NCBI RefSeq assembly: GCF_014168815.1
Contig: NZ_AP021972.1
Location: 4,960,001 to 5,024,000, forward strand
From: Klebsiella sp. WP3-W18-ESBL-02
GTDB taxonomy: Bacteria; Pseudomonadota; Gammaproteobacteria; Enterobacterales; Enterobacteriaceae
Direction: 5' to 3'
Length of the DNA stretch: 64,000 nucleotides
Program-made: the position numbers and the translations under genes
Part shown: positions 52,437 through 60,371 of the stretch, one piece after another
Layout of the letters: every line of letters starts with the position of its first letter
Numbering within the stretch: the stretch's first letter is position 1
Notes under the pieces: model-generated
Seen by the model: only the letters and a program-made list of their open reading frames with translations
Told to the model about the DNA's origin: nothing
Database searches by the model: none

Positions 52437-53610
52437 CGTTTTTCGCTCCTGTTATCATTCGGCGTCCCAGCAAATAGCCGCTGTGCACCACGGCGCTGGC
52501 GATAAACAGCACGCCGTAGGCCGTTATCGGGAAAAAGATATCGCTGCGTCCGCCCACCAGTTGAATCATGCGGATAACCCACGGGTGTAAAAAAACGCCA
52601 AAGTTAATGCCAATCAGCAGAATCGACGACGTAACGGTTTGCAGATCCGGCGCGCTGACCGCCGCCGCGCAGCTAAAGAAATAAGGAATCACAAAGGCGA
52701 AAACAAAGCCTGCCGCCAGCACGCTCAGCGCCGTGGCAGCCAGGCTGGTTGAACACGCCAGCAGCACCAGCGACGCGCCGATGATCAACAAAGAGAGCGG
52801 TAAAATAGCGTGCCCCAGCATTTTACTGACCCGACCAAACAGAATGCCGCCGGGGAAAGCGATCAGCGTCGACAGCGTGAGCAGCAGGCTCGCTCCGGCG
52901 GCATCGCTATAGCCGACGGCCGTCACCACCGTCGCCAGCTTGAAGATCAGAATCATATAGCCGGCAAAAATGTAGAACAGATACAGCGCATAGCCCGGTA
53001 CACGCCAGTCGATACGCCAGTGTTGCCCCCGTGCGGCCGCGTGAGTGGCCGCACGACGGGTCGACGGAACATTGAGGCCAAAAAGAATGATGGGCAGCAG
53101 AGTCAGGAAGTAAATCAGGAACACGCTGTGCCAGCCGTGCGCGATTAGCTGGCTTATCAGCAGCGTCATCAGCGCGCTGCCGATGGCGGAGACGGCGTTC
53201 TGATAGCCGAGCAGCGTAGCGCGCTCATCGCCGTCAAAATGCTGGCAAATCAGGCTATAAGAGAGCGAGTTAAACAGTCCGATACCGCAGCCCAGCATAA
53301 ACCGCGAAAATAAAATCATCTCATAGCTGCCGCTAAATACCGGTACGCAGCCGGCAACCAGCGCCAGTATCAGCCCCGTCATGACCGTTTTCTTATCGCC
53401 AAGCAGGCGGACAAAAAAAGGCGCAAGAACAACCAGCAGCAGAATACCGAAATTGGTTACGGAAACCGTCAGCTCGATATCGGCCAGAGACTGCTGCGGA
53501 AAGGCGGCCAGCATCAGCGGGATTGCCGCCGCAACCGCCGGGCCAGACATATTGATAATCGAGATCGACAGCAGCGATATTTTAAAGAGACTGCGTTTTT
53601 CCTGCCCCAT
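52429..53610 (-). CDS. MFS transporter upstream of the esterase
   Basis: 393 residues with twelve hydrophobic segments. MFS marks include the loop RLLGDKKTVMTGLIL near 69-83 and RFMLGCGIGLFNSL near 103-116. The specificity is not evident from sequence; the closest style is drug or organic-acid facilitators. Translationally coupled to the esterase gene and 123 bp downstream of the AraC gene on the same strand, so the three likely act as one inducible uptake-and-hydrolysis unit. Confidence 0.85.
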   Translation of the reverse strand: MGQEKRSLFKISLLSISIINMSGPAVAAAIPLMLAAFPQQSLADIELTVSVTNFGILLLVVLAPFFVRLLGDKKTVMTGLILALVAGCVPVFSGSYEMILFSRFMLGCGIGLFNSLSYSLICQHFDGDERATLLGYQNAVSAIGSALMTLLISQLIAHGWHSVFLIYFLTLLPIILFGLNVPSTRRAATHAAARGQHWRIDWRVPGYALYLFYIFAGYMILIFKLATVVTAVGYSDAAGASLLLTLSTLIAFPGGILFGRVSKMLGHAILPLSLLIIGASLVLLACSTSLAATALSVLAAGFVFAFVIPYFFSCAAAVSAPDLQTVTSSILLIGINFGVFLHPWVIRMIQLVGGRSDIFFPITAYGVLFIASAVVHSGYLLGRRMITGAKNDE

Positions 53611-53733
53611 AAGCCTTTGCCTCGGTTTAACGTGAACAGGCAGCAGGATAGGACGACCATTTTTTCGGCAACAGGTGATTTTTTGACGAAAAAATGGTCA
53701 AATCCTATTTTTCGAATCACGTTCACAAAACGT

Positions 53734-54591
53734 TCAACGGCGCGATTTTCGATACTGTAGCGGCGTCATGCCGTGCGCCTGCTTGAAGTAGTAGACAAAG
53801 GATTTGAAGTTAGGAAAACCGCAGCGCTCAGCGATGGTCTGTACCTGTAGATCGCTATCAAACAGCAGCGTCATGGCAGCATTGAGCCGCAGTGATACCA
53901 GGTATTCATGGAAAGTGCGCCCGACGTTTTGCCGAAAGCGGTGCGCCAGCCAGCTTTCGGAGAGATAAAAGCGGCTCGCCACATCGGCCATGGAAACGCG
54001 CTCATGGAAGTGGCTATCAAGCCACTCGGTTATTCGAATCATCTTCTCGCTGGGATTCGCGTTCTGGTACAGATACTTATTTTTATTGTGCGCAAAGGCC
54101 CGCCGCAGCCAGTACAGAATTTGATACGCCAGCGCGTTCAACAGCAAAGTATCGCCACAATCGGGGGCGCATCGGCGAGTCAGCATCGCCGCCTGTTTAA
54201 GCAGCTGCTGTAGCTTTCTGTAAGCCTTGTGCTGTTGGCGGCTAAAATTGAGCGGGCTGTGCGCGTTGAAGCTCAACGTGTCCAGCTCGGGAATCGTATT
54301 GAGCAACTGTTGATAAGGAAAGATCACCGTCAGCGCTTCAGTCACCTCCGGCGACCGCGATACCACCCCATGAACCTCACTGGGATTAACCACCAGAATT
54401 TGCCCCGGGGCGGTGGCATAGGTTTTACCGTTAATCGTGAATCCGGAGATTGAGCCACGCAGGGTGTAGCTGATCTCCAGCGACTTGTGCCAGTGAGGCG
54501 CAACGTGAGAGGCGTTTTCGGCGTGAAAGATAAAGCGGGCGAGCGTGCCGTTATCGGCCGCAATGATCTCATGGCGGTAGGGAGCTGGCAT
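53734..54591 (-). CDS. AraC-family regulator of the esterase-MFS operon
   Basis: 285 residues from the ATG at 54591 (MPAPYRHEIIAADNGTLARF), with GGAGAGGA upstream. N-terminal cupin-like sensor domain with HVAPHWHKSLEISYTLRG near 29-46 and VNPSEVHGVV near 67-76; C-terminal double helix-turn-helix at about 188-283 (VASRFYLSESWLAHRFRQ and IAERCGFPNFKSFVYYFKQ). Upstream of MFS and esterase on the same strand, so probably their activator. The 123-bp gap before the MFS gene is AT-rich and fits a promoter. Confidence 0.87.
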   Translation of the reverse strand: MPAPYRHEIIAADNGTLARFIFHAENASHVAPHWHKSLEISYTLRGSISGFTINGKTYATAPGQILVVNPSEVHGVVSRSPEVTEALTVIFPYQQLLNTIPELDTLSFNAHSPLNFSRQQHKAYRKLQQLLKQAAMLTRRCAPDCGDTLLLNALAYQILYWLRRAFAHNKNKYLYQNANPSEKMIRITEWLDSHFHERVSMADVASRFYLSESWLAHRFRQNVGRTFHEYLVSLRLNAAMTLLFDSDLQVQTIAERCGFPNFKSFVYYFKQAHGMTPLQYRKSRR

Positions 54592-54613
54592 AAGAAGTCC
54601 TCTCCGGCAGATA

Positions 54614-54644
54614 GCAAAATGGGCGCCGGAAGCGCCCATTTTGC
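54614..54644. terminator. Hairpin between pfkA and the AraC gene
   Basis: GCAAAATGGGCGC-CGGAA-GCGCCCATTTTGC: perfect 13-bp stem placed 13 bp past the pfkA stop on the minus strand. It lacks a long T run but is the only candidate terminator of pfkA. Confidence 0.75.
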
Positions 54645-54656
54645 TTTAACGTTCTT

Positions 54657-55619
54657 TTAGTACAGCTGTTTAGCGCATTCCAGCCAGTCACCTTTGAACG
54701 GACGCTTCATGTTTTCAATCGCGTCGATGATGTCGTGGTGAACCAGTTTTTCGTTCTGAATACCGACGCAGCGGCCGCCGTAGCCCTGCTGCAGCAGTTC
54801 AATCGCGTACGCGCCCATACGGGACGCCAGGATGCGATCGTAAGGCACCGGGGAACCGCCGCGCTGAATGTGGCCCAGTACGGTGGCGCGGGTTTCACGG
54901 CCGGTTTCCGCTTCGATAAAGTGGGCCAGCTCGTCAACGTCGCACATGTGCTCGGTAATAGCCACGATCGCGTGTTTTTTACCTTTCGCGATGCCCGCTT
55001 TGATTTCCGCGACCAGATCGTCACGCTTAAATTCGATTTCCGGCACGACGATAAACTCACAGCCGCCAGCAATCGCTGCCGCCAGGGTCAGATCGCCGCA
55101 GTAGCGGCCCATGACTTCAACCACGGAAATACGCTGGTGAGAAGAAGAGGTGTCGCGCAGGCGGTCAATCGCTTCTACCACGGTGCTCAGCGCGGTGAAG
55201 AAGCCGATGGTGTAGTCGGTGCCTTTGATGTCGTTATCGATGGTGCCCGGCAGACCGATGCACGGGAAGCCCATTTCGGTCAGACGCATGGCGCCCATGT
55301 AGGAGCCGTCGCCGCCGATCACAACCAGCGCATCAATACCGCGGTTTTTCAGGTTTTCAATAGCCACGTTACGGACGTTTTCGTCGCGGAATTCCGGGAA
55401 ACGTGCGGAGCCCAGGAAGGTGCCACCGCGGTTGATCATGTCGGACACGCTGTAACGGTCAAGCGGAACCATACGATCTTCATACAGGCCCAGGTAACCG
55501 TCGTAGACGCCCATCACTTCCAGGCCTTCCGTCAACGCTGCGCGCACAACGCCGCGAATGGCGGCGTTCATGCCTGGCGCATCACCGCCACTTGTCAACA
55601 CACCGATTTTCTTAATCAT
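54657..55619 (-). CDS. pfkA: 6-phosphofructokinase I PfkA
   Basis: Main glycolytic phosphofructokinase. 320 residues, the E. coli length. ATP-binding GVLTSGGDAPGMNAAIR at 7-23, catalytic GTIDNDIKGTD near 125-135 (Asp127), FRDENVRNVAI, GHIQRGGSPVPYDR near 248. In E. coli it sits between sbp and fieF; fieF is still the downstream-side neighbour here, but the other side joins the accessory esterase island. Confidence 0.98.
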   Translation of the reverse strand: MIKKIGVLTSGGDAPGMNAAIRGVVRAALTEGLEVMGVYDGYLGLYEDRMVPLDRYSVSDMINRGGTFLGSARFPEFRDENVRNVAIENLKNRGIDALVVIGGDGSYMGAMRLTEMGFPCIGLPGTIDNDIKGTDYTIGFFTALSTVVEAIDRLRDTSSSHQRISVVEVMGRYCGDLTLAAAIAGGCEFIVVPEIEFKRDDLVAEIKAGIAKGKKHAIVAITEHMCDVDELAHFIEAETGRETRATVLGHIQRGGSPVPYDRILASRMGAYAIELLQQGYGGRCVGIQNEKLVHHDIIDAIENMKRPFKGDWLECAKQLY

Positions 55620-55817
55620 GACTACCTCTGAACTTAGGAATGCTAATAATTAATTCTTCTGCCCGAAGCGCTCCCGATGTAGGGGGGAGAGAACGACGCT
55701 ATCTAGAGATAGTATATCAAGCGCTTCTTGCTGAATTGATTCAGGTCAGGCTAACCGGCGGTTATTTATACAAATAATGCCGATTTAGCTCACACTTTGT
55801 ACAACCACTACGAAAGT

Positions 55818-56708
55818 TCAAATGCTGCTGCCCTGTGGCACGACAGAGCATGGGTCCTGGTGAATAATCACGTCGGAACCGGGAAAACGCTGCAAAATCG
55901 CCTGCTCCACCTGGTCAGCAACATAATGCGCCTGAACCAGCGGCAGGTTATCTTCCATTTCCAGATGGATTTGAATAAAGCGGGTCGGCCCTGACTGCCG
56001 CGTACGGAGATCGTGAGCACCGCTCACGCCAGGCCAGGCGGTCACGATGTCGATAATTTCCTGACGTTCCTCATCGGGCAACGCGCGATCCAGCAGCGAC
56101 TGAACCGCTTCATACCCCATGCGCAACGCGCTATATAGAATATAGATGCCAATTCCTAATGCAAACAGCGCATCGGCACGATGCCAGCCGTACCAGGAAA
56201 GGCCAAGCGCAATCAGAATGGCGCCGTTCATCATAACATCAGACTGATAGTGGAGCATATCTGCCCGCACGGCCTGACTTTGCGTTCTTCGCACCACCCA
56301 GCGCTGAAACGTGACCAGAATCAGGGTGCTAATGAGCGCAATCACCGTCACAATCACGCCAATACCAGGCTGGCTCATGGGTGTCGGCCGCGCCAGATGC
56401 TCAATACCGGTCAGGAACAGGAACAACGCTGAACCGGAAATAAACATACTTTGCGCCAGCGCTGCCAGCGATTCCGCTTTGCCGTGACCAAATGTGTGCT
56501 CTTCATCGGCCGGCTGCAGCGAATAGCGCACCACCAGCAGGTTAGTCAGCGAAGCGGCGATATCCACCAGCGAGTCCACCAGCGCAGCCAGAATACTCAC
56601 AGAGCCGGTCAGCCACCATGCAAAAATTTTAATCACCAGTAACAGTGAGGCCATCACCGTTGCCGCAATTGCCGCGCGGCTGACCAATCGGCCATAAGAT
56701 TGATTCAT
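55818..56708 (-). CDS. fieF: Ferrous-iron / zinc efflux pump FieF
   Basis: Cation diffusion facilitator; Fe2+ and Zn2+/H+ antiporter. 296 residues from the ATG at 56708 (MNQSYGRLVSRAAIA); a GTG two codons upstream is possible. Six membrane segments; metal site residues in ALVDSLVDI (Asp pair near 45 and 49) and MLHYQSDVMMNG (His and Asp near 153 and 157); cytoplasmic domain ending VIIHQDPCSVV. In E. coli the next gene upstream is cpxP; here its CpxQ end borders the prophage. Confidence 0.97.
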   Translation of the reverse strand: MNQSYGRLVSRAAIAATVMASLLLVIKIFAWWLTGSVSILAALVDSLVDIAASLTNLLVVRYSLQPADEEHTFGHGKAESLAALAQSMFISGSALFLFLTGIEHLARPTPMSQPGIGVIVTVIALISTLILVTFQRWVVRRTQSQAVRADMLHYQSDVMMNGAILIALGLSWYGWHRADALFALGIGIYILYSALRMGYEAVQSLLDRALPDEERQEIIDIVTAWPGVSGAHDLRTRQSGPTRFIQIHLEMEDNLPLVQAHYVADQVEQAILQRFPGSDVIIHQDPCSVVPQGSSI

Positions 56709-56779
56709 AAACACTCCTGACTTCAGATCTGCGTAGTATAGCGGAATGTTTAAGCGCCGTGATGTGACAAATTCAGGAC

Positions 56780-56822
56780 AAAAAAAACCCCCTCATCATG
56801 AGGGGGAAGACAGGGATGGTGA
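56780..56822 (-). ncRNA. 3' end of the CpxQ small RNA / cpxP terminator, truncated by the prophage
   Basis: On the minus strand, CACCATCCCTGTCTTCCCCC followed by a CTCATGATGAG-type hairpin and seven T matches the 3' end of CpxQ, the Hfq-binding RNA released from the cpxP mRNA. Similarity ends at 56822; the rest of CpxQ and cpxP are not found to the right. The identification rests on recalled sequence and on the fieF neighbourhood. This is the likely prophage attachment border. Confidence 0.7.
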
Positions 56823-56899
56823 AGGAATCCAGCCAGTAACACAATGGAATAAAAGGATTTATTCTAATCTTCGTCTACATCTTGACTACACTTCGACAT

Positions 56900-56932
56900 A
56901 ATGAAGCCAAACGTCATAGGTTTGGCTTCATT
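56900..56932. repeat. Perfect 13-bp inverted repeat near the prophage end
   Basis: AATGAAGCCAAAC-GTCATAG-GTTTGGCTTCATT: perfect stem with a 7-nt loop, upstream of the metallophosphoesterase gene and followed by GCTTTT. It may be a terminator or a protein-binding site of the phage end. The 300 bp between fieF and this gene otherwise contain no gene. Confidence 0.65.
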
Positions 56933-57489
56933 GCTTTTGGCTGAAAACGTAACAAAAACGCTTATGTTTGCTACAATATCCGCAATTTTTGCTAATGAGG
57001 TGGCTAACAATATGAATAGGCGTGATTTTTTAATTCTATCAGCAGGAGTTGCTTTATCTGGTTGCGATTTCTTTGGTGGCGCTAACAAAGCTAACAGCGA
57101 TAAAAAACTTCGATTTGCTATCGCGTCAGATGGTCATTATGGTGAAAAAATCACTGATTATAAGAAAAACTACAGCGTTTTTGTTAGCGCGGTTAATGAA
57201 TTTAGCAAAAACAATAACGTCGATTTTTGCGTCATTAATGGCGATATTGTGCATGATGATAAAAAATACTTTCAACCCGCAAAAAAACAGTTAGATTTGC
57301 TTTCAATGAAATATTTTGTAAGTAAAGGAAATCATGACCCCGCCACTCCAGAAGAATGGGTGAATATATGGGGCTATCCTATGGACTTTGATTTCACGAT
57401 TGATAGAAATGCCTTTTTAATCATGTCTACGTCAGATTTAGCTGGCACGTATCTTTGTCCCGATCTCTCTTGGCTAACTAACAAACTAA

Positions 57490-58358
57490 GAACCTATCCC
57501 AAAAGGAATTGTCAGATAATAAAATATGATAATTTCTGAGGGCGAAGCGTGGCGGGCAACAAGTGGCAGATCAGTGATGGACTCTGGGAGAAAATGGCTC
57601 CACTCATCCCGGAGCATAAAACTCAACACCCGCTGGGTACGCACCGCAAGCGGGTTGATAATCGCGCTGCAATGAACGCCATTTTCTTCGTACTCAGGAC
57701 GGGCTGCCAATGGAATGCGCTGAATGCCACCGGTATATGCTCGTCAAGCTCTGCTCATCGCCGATTTCAGGAGTGGCGAGATGCTGGAGTATTTGAACGC
57801 TTCTGGCAAAATGGGTTGCTTGCTTGCGAACAGTTGGACTCTATTGACTGGTCGTGGCTGTCGATGGATGGTTGTATAACCAAATCACCGCTGGCAGGCT
57901 CAAAAAAACAGGCAGGAACCCTACAGACCGGGGGAAACAGGGCGTAAAGCGCAGTCTGATGACTGACGGGAACGGGCTACCGCTTGCACTGGTTGTTGCC
58001 GGAGCAAATACGCACGACATAAAGTTGGTTACGGATACGCTCGATGCCCTCCAGACGGGCAGACCGGGCAAGAGGCTCCGGTTGTGCATGGACAAAGGGT
58101 ATGAAGCGGAATGGCTGGAATCGTATCTGAAAAGTCGTCGCTATGAACCTCATATCCAGTCACGAAAGGATGAGTCAGAGGCCATCAAATACACGGATTT
58201 TAAGGCTCACCGCTGGGTTGTAGAGAGAACACACAGTTGGATGAATCGCTACCGCCGTGTCCTGACTCGTTGGGAGAAGAAGGTCGAGAATTATGAGGCG
58301 ATGCTGCATTTTGCCTGTGGTGTCATTGTCTGGAACAAAACCCTATTGGGATAGGCTC
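57490..58358 (+). mobile_element. IS5-family (IS427-group-like) insertion sequence, 869 bp
   Basis: Left end GAACCTATCCCAAAAGG and right end (reverse complement) GAGCCTATCCCAATAGG form 17-bp terminal inverted repeats with two mismatches. The 3-bp target duplication TAA is at 57487-57489 and 58359-58361. Two overlapping transposase reading frames occupy it. Size, repeat ends, 3-bp duplication and a frameshifted transposase are as in the IS427 group. It appears complete and could still be active. Confidence 0.92.
57549..58354 (+). CDS. IS transposase, two frames joined by -1 frameshift (orfA 57549-57947, orfB 57854-58354)
   Basis: orfA (GTG start, 132 codons) carries the N-terminal domain (WQISDGLWEKMAPLIPEHK) and the first catalytic region WSWLSMDGCITKSP. 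orfB supplies NPTDRGKQGVKRSLMTD, LCMDKGYEAEW and the Glu-containing VVERTHSWMNRYRRVL of the DDE fold. The overlap contains a run of seven A at 57901-57907 (TCAAAAAAACAGG); slipping -1 there joins AGSKK to TGRNPTDRGK, the normal family sequence. The frames are thus a programmed fusion rather than decay. Confidence 0.88.
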
Positions 58359-58724
58359 TAAGAGAGCACAAAGCAAAAGAAAATGTATTTATATTTATGC
58401 ATATTAATCCTGTAGCGCAAACTCACTTTGCCGTTGAATGCGATCAACTCCTTTCTCTACTATCAGAATACAAAAATGTTAAAGCTGTATTCAATGGTCA
58501 CGACCATGACCATGACGAAGTGTTAATAAAAAATGATATCCCATTTGTATTTGATGGTCACTTTGGTGGAAGTTGGGGAACTGATTATCATGGATTTAGG
58601 ATAGTAGAAGTAGATCAGGATAATACTATAACCACATATATGATGGATCCTTCAAAAAAAATCAAAAGCTCATCCTTATAATAATATCTTACTAATTTTT
58701 CGATTAGACATTGAATTAATAGAA

Positions 58725-58758
58725 AACACCCTGCCAGCGTACCGCTCACAGGGTGGGG
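58725..58758 (-). terminator. Hairpin downstream of ogr
   Basis: CACCCTG-...-CAGGGTG stem (58727-58757) 37 bp after the ogr stop codon on the minus strand, in the gap between the metallophosphoesterase 3' end and ogr. Probably ends the ogr-D message. Confidence 0.55.
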
Positions 58759-58793
58759 CGACCATCTCCTTGGCCCCGTCATTTGGCGTAGCG

Positions 58794-59042
58794 TTAGAGG
58801 GCTAGATTTAGCTGATCCTTTCCATAGTGAGACGCCGGGAAGGCATCGCGGGGGATAAAGTCAGGCGGTAACGGCGCTGTACCTGCGCGTTTTGTTACTT
58901 CCCTTTCCACACTGTTAAGCGTGGTGAATGACCGGCTACATTCCAGATTCTGACACTGGTGATATTGACGGATTGTCATATCGGTTATTTTACGGCTGGT
59001 ACGGGTGCGGGCCATAGCGCCGCAGAATGGACATCTGAACAT
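58794..59042 (-). CDS. ogr: Ogr/Delta-like late transcription activator
   Basis: 82 residues from the ATG at 59042 (MFRCPFCGAMARTRTSRKI); P2 Ogr has 72. One C4 zinc finger: Cys4, Cys7, Cys30 and Cys35 (MFRCPFCG and YHQCQNLECS). P2 family Ogr turns on late promoters through contact with RNA polymerase alpha. It lies next to the prophage end and 39 bp past D on the same strand. The C-terminal part is longer and diverged relative to P2. Confidence 0.95.
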   Translation of the reverse strand: MFRCPFCGAMARTRTSRKITDMTIRQYHQCQNLECSRSFTTLNSVEREVTKRAGTAPLPPDFIPRDAFPASHYGKDQLNLAL

Positions 59043-59081
59043 AATGATGGCTCCCCTGTGGGAGTTGAACTCCATTTCATT

Positions 59082-60218
59082 TTATTCAGTTTCCGCTATC
59101 CAGTCAGGTATTTTTGCTTCCAGCTCCAGCCGGGTGGTAAAACCGCTGTCGTCTATGACGTGCTCAGCACGCGCAATGATCCAGTCCTGATTATCTATTT
59201 CATCCTTAAAACCGCTAACCGTCACGTGCATTTCCGGGTAAAGCTCAGCGCGGCCACTCGCCAGGGTGATCGAAAACTCTGCCGCGCCACGCTGAAGCTG
59301 CTGCCACTTTGCCGCCGCCGCACGTTTCGCCGCCTCTTCATTCTGGTAGGTTTTGCGCAGCACATAGACGTTACCGTCTGCGCCCTCCATGTAATCGCCC
59401 TCACGGCTGCTGCTCTTCTCTTTTTTGGGCTTTACAGACTTGCGGCGCTTAACGCTGACCTTTTTCTTTTTACCGAAATTGAGATCCAGCCAGTAAGCCC
59501 TGACGCCGGTATACGCATCCCGATCGGCAATACGAAAGCGGTGCCGGTCGCCACTGGTGCGGTCAATGCTGGCAGAAGGTAGCGCCTTTCCGTCAGCGGT
59601 CAAACCACCACCCGGCAGAATAAACAGCAGACTGCCGTTCTTGACGGTGGCAATTGCACCCAGCATTTCCGCCATGCGGGTAAGGAAAGACATATCGCTT
59701 TCCTGCGTCTGGTCGGCGTGATCAATCTCAATATCCATGAGCATTTCACTGATCTGCGCCTTCAGTCCGTATCGGTGCGCTATTGCCGACACAACGCGCT
59801 CAACGGTCACGTCATGCCATGAGACTTCGCGCTTTACGTTGAATTCTTCACGAAAATCAGCGCTGCGGGCAGTAACGCCAATGGTATCTGCCGGGCCTTC
59901 GTGGGAAACCTCGTCAACCGTGTACAGCCCCTTGTAAATCAGCGGTTCACCCAGCCAGCCAAATGATACGGCAAGCTCAGCACCACGCGGCGGCAGTGCA
60001 ACCATGCCATCACTGTCATCAATGGATATTGACAGCTGATCGGCATCAAAACCCCGATTGTCCGTCAGTGACAACGACATGATCCGATCATCAAGCTGCG
60101 TCAGTACCTTGCCACCCATCGTAATGCTGAATCCCGGACTTTTTACTGCCTCGGTCAGTGAATCGTTATAACTGCTGCCGGCGTCGTTAAGTGATTTAGT
60201 CAGGTCTGTAAGTGCCAT
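59082..60218 (-). CDS. D: Phage late control protein D (baseplate/spike hub)
   Basis: 378 residues from the ATG at 60218 (MALTDLTKSLND), preceded by AGGGGGAAAG; a 29-codon upstream extension has no family support. gpD forms the tail hub carrying the spike. Features: SFGWLGEPLIYKGLYTVDEVSHEGPADT near 85-112, FLTRMAEMLGAIATVKNG near 160, and a basic Lys/Arg-rich linker KKKKVSVKRRKSVKPKK near 245-262. Followed by ogr as in P2, but on the opposite strand to the tail genes. Confidence 0.93.
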   Translation of the reverse strand: MALTDLTKSLNDAGSSYNDSLTEAVKSPGFSITMGGKVLTQLDDRIMSLSLTDNRGFDADQLSISIDDSDGMVALPPRGAELAVSFGWLGEPLIYKGLYTVDEVSHEGPADTIGVTARSADFREEFNVKREVSWHDVTVERVVSAIAHRYGLKAQISEMLMDIEIDHADQTQESDMSFLTRMAEMLGAIATVKNGSLLFILPGGGLTADGKALPSASIDRTSGDRHRFRIADRDAYTGVRAYWLDLNFGKKKKVSVKRRKSVKPKKEKSSSREGDYMEGADGNVYVLRKTYQNEEAAKRAAAAKWQQLQRGAAEFSITLASGRAELYPEMHVTVSGFKDEIDNQDWIIARAEHVIDDSGFTTRLELEAKIPDWIAETE

Positions 60219-60371
60219 GCTTTCCCCCTTCTTCCGGCGAAGGATCCCACGCGCGCGGGAGAGACCAAATCGGTTTTTGTTGTCGCCGTCCGGCCAGACC
60301 CGCAATAGCGTGAGTAGCGTTCAGACATGAGGGATTATCACTGCGAACTCAATAACGTAATGGTGGCTAAC

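Larger units (their letters stand above)
57012..58681 (+). pseudogene. Tat/lipoprotein-type metallophosphoesterase, split by an insertion sequence
   Basis: The ATG at 57012 begins MNRRDFLILSAGVALSGCDF: a twin-arginine-like signal plus a lipobox (LSGC). The 5' part (57012-57489, 159 codons) has metallophosphatase motifs ASDGHYGE, VINGDIVHDD and KGNHDP; the 3' part (58362-58681) has FMHINPV and FNGHDHDHDE, which complete the metal site. Removing the IS (57490-58358) and one TAA copy gives 798 bp, one open frame of 265 residues running LTNKLREHKAKENVF across the junction. AT-rich codon use unlike the chromosome. A prophage accessory gene, now presumably inactive; real substrate unknown. Confidence 0.9.

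Noticed and set aside
54735..55631. 298-codon plus-strand frame opposite pfkA
   Set aside because: Shadow of the highly conserved pfkA; no start signal and His/Asp/Ala-rich composition.
56709..56900. tRNA gene as prophage attachment site
   Set aside because: No cloverleaf or tRNA-like sequence is seen at the border; the CpxQ terminator is the only recognisable chromosomal remnant.
60219..60371. Classical TGT-N12-ACA Ogr-dependent late promoter between D and FI
   Set aside because: Only an imperfect TGT-N12-AGA (near 60281-60298) could be found, so I do not annotate it.
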